From Fimbriiglobus sp043785105 (GTDB taxonomy: Bacteria > Planctomycetota > Planctomycetia > Gemmatales > Gemmataceae): 8,999 nucleotides of DNA. The first letter of the stretch is position 1. The number at the start of each line of letters is the position of its first letter. Location of the stretch: positions 1 through 8,999 of the forward strand of contig JAYVXO010000009.1 of the NCBI GenBank assembly GCA_043785105.1, written 5' to 3'. Under the pieces are notes generated by a model that was not told the origin of the DNA, did not search any database, and saw only the letters and a program-made list of their open reading frames with translations. The position numbers and the translations under genes are program-made. This document shows, piece after piece, positions 5,801 through 8,999 of the stretch.

Positions 5801-6766
5801 GTGGCGGTCGTAACAACATCGGACCTGCGGAAAACCTACGGTGACATCGAAGCCCTGAAAGGGGTGACGATCACCGTCGAACCGGGGGAAATTTACGGTC
5901 TGCTCGGCCAGAACGGCGCCGGCAAATCGACTATGGTCAAAATCTTACTGGGGATCGTTCGCAAAACCGATGGCGACGCCACGATCTTCGGGGAACCCGC
6001 CGGTGCCGTGGAAGTCCGCCGCAAGGTCGGCTACCTCCCGGAAGATTATCAGTTCCCCGGATACCACACCGCCACCAGCATCCTGGATTTCTACGGTCGG
6101 CTCTACGGCCTCAGTCGGGACGACCGCCGGCGCCGGATTGCGGAATCGCTCGACATTGTCGGCTTGAAGAAACGGGCTAATTACAAGATCAAGACGTTCT
6201 CGAAGGGCATGAAGCAACGGCTTGGCATCGCCCAGTCGTTCTTCCACGACCCCGAAGTGATTTTCCTCGACGAACCGACGGACGGCGTGGACCCGATCGG
6301 GCGGAAAGAAATACGCGAGCTGTTGCTCCAACTCAAGAAGGAAGGGCGCACGATCTTCGTCAACTCCCACTTGCTGGGCGAGGTGGAAATGATCTCCGAT
6401 CGCGTGGCCATCATGCACCTGGGCGAGATCATCCGCCAGGGCACGGTCGCGGACCTGACGCGGCAAACCGACCGCTACGTGATCGGCCTCGTGGACGGGC
6501 AAACGTTCCCGACGGCGGAGTTGCGCCAGCACGGTTACACGGTTGACGATAAAGGGTTGCTACCCGAAGTCGAAATCCACGCCGGGCAAAGTATCGACAG
6601 CGTCCTGGGAATGCTGTCCGAGAAGAGTTTGAAGTTGCGGCACTTGGTGGAAAAGAAACAGACCCTCGAAAGTGTCTTCATGAAACTCGTTGACGACGCC
6701 GAACCCAAAGGCCAAGACCGCCGCGCGACCCGCGTCGCCCGCCCCATCGACGCGAGGAGAGTATAA
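5801..6766 (+). CDS. ABC-2 type exporter, ATP-binding subunit
   Basis: The cytoplasmic ATPase that drives the membrane partner encoded next. It is 321 residues from the GTG at 5801. Motifs: Walker A GQNGAGKST (36-44), Q-loop region GYLPEDYQFPG (77-87), signature FSKGMKQR (133-140), Walker B VIFLDEP with Asp157 and Glu158, D-loop GVDP, and switch His190 (FVNSHLLGE). The signature reads SKGMKQ instead of LSGGQ, common in the drug/NatA-like branch of ABC-2 exporters. About 110 residues follow the nucleotide-binding domain, as in this branch, ending in a basic tail. The stop codon is 2 bp from the ATG of the permease, and that gene's ribosome-binding site lies inside this one, so the two are co-translated. 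The substrate cannot be told from sequence; related systems export drugs, lipids or sodium or support copper-enzyme assembly, and none is implied here. Confidence 0.93.
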   Translation: MAVVTTSDLRKTYGDIEALKGVTITVEPGEIYGLLGQNGAGKSTMVKILLGIVRKTDGDATIFGEPAGAVEVRRKVGYLPEDYQFPGYHTATSILDFYGRLYGLSRDDRRRRIAESLDIVGLKKRANYKIKTFSKGMKQRLGIAQSFFHDPEVIFLDEPTDGVDPIGRKEIRELLLQLKKEGRTIFVNSHLLGEVEMISDRVAIMHLGEIIRQGTVADLTRQTDRYVIGLVDGQTFPTAELRQHGYTVDDKGLLPEVEIHAGQSIDSVLGMLSEKSLKLRHLVEKKQTLESVFMKLVDDAEPKGQDRRATRVARPIDARRV

Positions 6767-6768
6767 GC

Positions 6769-8193
6769 ATGAAATTCTACGCCTTCCTCAAGGACTCCTA
6801 CCGCGAAGCCGTCAACGGGTGGGTTCTCCAAGCGATGCTGTTGCTGTCGTTTCTGCTCGTGCTGTTCATCGCCAGCATATCCTTCCGCCCGCAACCGTTG
6901 AACGAACAACTGGGCACGAGCATTGGATTCATTAACAAAATCCTGCCGACCAGTCCTGAATACCCGAACATGGGTTCGCCGAAATTTAGCATTGAGAATT
7001 TCTCCGAAACGAACCCGATCGAGCCGTGGAAATCGGACTACACCTTCGACTTTGTCGTGACCAGTCCGAGCGCTGCGGACTTGCAAAAAGCCAAAGACCG
7101 AGGTCGCGCCCTCCCGGTCACTCGCCCTGCGGCGGAACGGTTTTTGAAGCAAGGCTTCGATTTTCTCAAAGACCTGAAGGTCGAGAACGTCAAATCAAAT
7201 AACCTTGATGTGCCGTCCAAGTTAGACCCGGACGCGGCCAAAGATGCAACCCCGGCCCCGGCGGAGGCACGCTTCCATGTGACCAGCAAAGGCACGACGA
7301 TTTCGGACAAGCTCGAATGGCGGCATGAACCGGCGTTGCTGTTCTTCATCGACGTGCCGCTGCTATCGACGTCGTTGCGGGAAGGGGTTTACTTCATGCA
7401 GAAGTGGCTCGTTAACGGTGCCGGAGCGTGGTTAACGCTGATCGTTAGCATCGTAGTGACGGCGGGGTTCATCCCGAACATGCTGGGCAAAGGTACGCTC
7501 GATTTGCTGATCTCGAAGCCGATTAGCAAACCGCTGGTGTTGCTCTACAAGTACATCGGCGGCTTGACGTTCGTGTTGTTGGTGACTTCGTTCACCGCGT
7601 TCGGGGTGTGGTTGGTCCTCGGCGTCCGGACGGGGTTGTGGTCGCCGAACTTCCTGTTGATCGTCCCGATCCTCAGCTTCTACTTTGCGATTCTGTACGC
7701 CATCTCCACGCTGACTGCGGTGCTGACGCGGAACATGCTGGTGGCGATCCTGGCAACCGTCTTCGCGTGGGCGATTTTCTGGGGCATCGGCAAGGTCAAC
7801 GATGGCATCTGCAACCGCCAGGACAAAGAAGCGGAACAGTCTGAGAAGTTGCAAGTGTTTGAACTCCCGAAACCGGGTGACGATGGCGAACCGCCTGATG
7901 CCGATGACATTTTGCGCCGCCTCGATCCGAACTCCCCACTGTGGACCGTGATTCCGAAATCGACGTTCCCGGTGTTCCAAGCCTTGCACGCAATCTCGCC
8001 ACGAACCTACGATTTGGACACCCGCCTCGGGCGGATCATCGCCGGCGGCGTGCTAACGGAACGGGAGATGAAGCAGAACGGCTACGGCAAACCACCCCGC
8101 GAAACGTGGCCCGGAATGCTCCTCGTGTCGCTGGCGTTCATCACGGTGTGTCTGGCACTGAGTGCGTACCGAATGCAAACCCGCGACGGTTGA
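6769..8193 (+). CDS. ABC-2 type exporter, permease subunit
   Basis: A 474-residue membrane protein, partner of the ATPase just upstream (2-bp gap; AGGAG at 6755-6759, 9 bases before the ATG). I see six hydrophobic segments, near 18-38, 218-237, 259-286, 294-318, 322-341 and 448-466. With a cytoplasmic N-terminus, the two long hydrophilic parts (39-217 and 342-447) both fall outside the membrane. NMLGKGTLDLLISKPISKP (237-255), between helices 2 and 3, matches the cytoplasmic segment typical of ABC-2 permeases, where the ATPase docks. The first outer part is unusually large and carries a Pro/Ala/Asp-rich stretch (about 145-166). It belongs to the broad ABC-2 permease group that includes NosY/GldF-like proteins; a finer assignment is not possible. 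The operon ends after this gene at a strong terminator. Confidence 0.88.
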   Translation: MKFYAFLKDSYREAVNGWVLQAMLLLSFLLVLFIASISFRPQPLNEQLGTSIGFINKILPTSPEYPNMGSPKFSIENFSETNPIEPWKSDYTFDFVVTSPSAADLQKAKDRGRALPVTRPAAERFLKQGFDFLKDLKVENVKSNNLDVPSKLDPDAAKDATPAPAEARFHVTSKGTTISDKLEWRHEPALLFFIDVPLLSTSLREGVYFMQKWLVNGAGAWLTLIVSIVVTAGFIPNMLGKGTLDLLISKPISKPLVLLYKYIGGLTFVLLVTSFTAFGVWLVLGVRTGLWSPNFLLIVPILSFYFAILYAISTLTAVLTRNMLVAILATVFAWAIFWGIGKVNDGICNRQDKEAEQSEKLQVFELPKPGDDGEPPDADDILRRLDPNSPLWTVIPKSTFPVFQALHAISPRTYDLDTRLGRIIAGGVLTEREMKQNGYGKPPRETWPGMLLVSLAFITVCLALSAYRMQTRDG

Positions 8194-8208
8194 TTACCAA
8201 TTTTGTTA

Positions 8209-8266
8209 GCCCGAAGCGCTAGCGAGGGATTGTGTCACCGGATAGCACCCCTCGCTGGTGTTTTTT
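8209..8266 (+). terminator. Intrinsic terminator built from a palindromic repeat
   Basis: Bases 8217-8228 pair with 8249-8260 in a 12-bp stem with two G-T wobbles and a 20-base loop, followed directly by T6 (8261-8266). It lies 23 bases after the permease stop and should end the exporter transcript. The left half, TAGCCCGAAGCGCTAGCGAG from 8208, looks like a widespread planctomycete intergenic repeat, a recollection I cannot check here. Confidence 0.75.
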
Positions 8267-8283
8267 GAAGTTGCGTTGTCGGA

Positions 8284-8352
8284 ATACCCCGAAGGGGTTT
8301 GATCGAATAGCCCTGGGCGCACTGGCACTTCCGGAAGACGGAAGTTGTTTTT
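8284..8352. other. Hairpin-rich intergenic stretch before the transposase remnant
   Basis: Contains the palindrome ACCCCGAAGGGGT (8286-8298), the 9-mer GCCCTGGGC (8310-8318) that also occurs in the palindrome at 1-68, and a 7-bp hairpin, ACTTCCG/CGGAAGT (8327-8345), followed by a T-rich run (8348-8352). The last could be a second weak terminator. No coding sequence is seen between 8194 and 8434. Confidence 0.4.
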
Positions 8353-8434
8353 GTCACTTGGGTTTGCGTCGAGTGGCAGCCGTGCGAGAGGATCGGGGAC
8401 TCGGACCCCCAACGGTTCCCGCAAGGATGCCAGT

Positions 8435-8999
8435 GTGACGATTCCCAACACCCCCACGACCCGTCACGACCAACTCCCCCTCGCCGACGCCTTCGCCACC
8501 ATCCTTTCCAAAAATCAGGAGCGTGGCGTCGGCGTTCCGCGTCCGGGCGTCCGCATCACCGCGTTGCATCGGGTCAGGACGTTGCCCCATGCGACGCGCT
8601 ATTCCAAGGCCGCCGTCGCCGATGGGTACCGCCGTCGCGGGCAGGTGGGGGTGTATGTTCGGGCACTCAAGGATGACCTGGCAATAGGGGTGCGACGGTG
8701 CCAAACGCCCGCGATGGTTCGCAAGGAAATCGCGCTGTCGGCGGTGGCGTTCCACGCGGTGCGGGCGGTGATGGTGGTGGGCGGGCGGGGTGGTGAACCG
8801 CGTGCCGGAGCGGCTGAGTTTCACGGCGGCGAACGAAGCGCTCGCGTCGTTTGCGGTGCCGTTGTCGGACCCCGTGGATCGTGGGGGGGCGTGGTTGGCG
8901 GGGTGACGAGTGATCGGCTCCGACGAGGTCGGCGACCGCCCCAACCGAGCCGAACCGCGGGTGTTGAAACGGCGGCCAAAAGACCGCAAGTCCATGACA
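8435..8999 (+). pseudogene. Decayed IS4-family transposase, internally deleted, running off the window
   Basis: A GTG at 8435 with AAGGA 7 bases upstream begins a frame reading RHDQLPLADAFATILSKNQE, like a transposase N-terminus. After about 35 codons it passes straight into the C-terminal region: RYSKAAVADGYRRRGQVGVY, RALKDDL, then RRCQTPAMVRKEI. The last two match the IS4 pattern YRRRWQVE...LK...RCxTPxMVRKE. In the Y-(2)-R-(3)-E-(6)-K signature the catalytic Glu codon is GGG, Gly (8648-8650), and the adjacent Trp is also Gly (8639-8641). Near 8770-8792, in a G-rich stretch, homology moves by one base to the frame VPERLSFTAANEALASFAVP. That frame hits TGA at 8904-8906, then resumes as VGDRPNRAEPRVLKRRPK, the usual basic C-terminal motif. 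About 190 codons remain of some 430-460 expected, so the middle with two catalytic acids is missing. Family matching is from memory. Confidence 0.72.

Noticed and set aside
5945..6532. A 195-residue open frame antisense to the ABC ATPase
   Set aside because: It mirrors the codon bias of the real gene; composition is rich in Arg, Val and Asp with no family features, and the plus strand is certain from the ABC motifs.
7432..7989. A 185-residue open frame antisense to the permease
   Set aside because: Very rich in Arg, Gln and His, typical of a reverse-strand shadow of a GC-rich gene; no ribosome site or motif.
8774..8794. Possible G-quadruplex in a G-rich tract
   Set aside because: It lies inside decayed transposase sequence and only three runs of three or more Gs are close together; better seen as the slippery site of the frameshift.
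8354..8995. A 213-residue minus-strand open frame across the right end
   Set aside because: It is antisense to recognisable transposase sequence and shows no family features.

Overview
The window looks like a chromosomal stretch from a planctomycete, probably of the Gemmataceae. This is inferred from its GC-rich coding sequence, its gene set and the style of its intergenic palindromes and short-period repeats. No ribosomal or other taxonomic marker is present, so the assignment is not proven. Seven genes are intact or nearly so. No tRNA, rRNA or CRISPR array was found.

Layout. Bases 1-212 hold no gene, only a perfect 30-bp palindrome and two runs of 9-bp-period repeats. From 3197 leftward on the minus strand lies a compact operon, purA-uppS-cdsA: AMP synthesis, the undecaprenyl lipid carrier for the cell wall, and CDP-diacylglycerol for phospholipids. 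purA and uppS are 3 bp apart. At the uppS/cdsA junction a 12-codon mini-ORF with a good ribosome-binding site overlaps the start of cdsA. A 177-bp divergent intergenic region (3198-3374) separates this operon from dacB on the plus strand, an exported D-Ala-D-Ala carboxypeptidase of the PBP4 type.

dacB converges on panD (minus strand, aspartate 1-decarboxylase, the beta-alanine step toward pantothenate/CoA). The gap between them is almost filled by a composite inverted repeat (4960-5151) with perfect 36-bp arms and a nested, 9-bp-periodic core. Divergent from panD is a two-gene plus-strand operon, an ABC-2 type exporter: an ATPase starting at a GTG (5801) behind a strong ribosome-binding site, then a six-helix permease starting 2 bp after the ATPase stop. 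It ends at a repeat-derived hairpin with a T6 run, a good intrinsic terminator.

The right end (8435-8999) is a decayed IS4-family transposase. It keeps an N-terminal piece and the C-terminal catalytic region, has apparently lost the middle, and carries a Glu-to-Gly change at the third catalytic acid, a frameshift and an in-frame stop.

Most genes are conserved housekeeping genes. The less ordinary material lies between them: several palindromic or short-period repeat families sit at nearly every operon boundary, and one 9-bp-period family appears at two separate places. I see no convincing new defence or mobile system.
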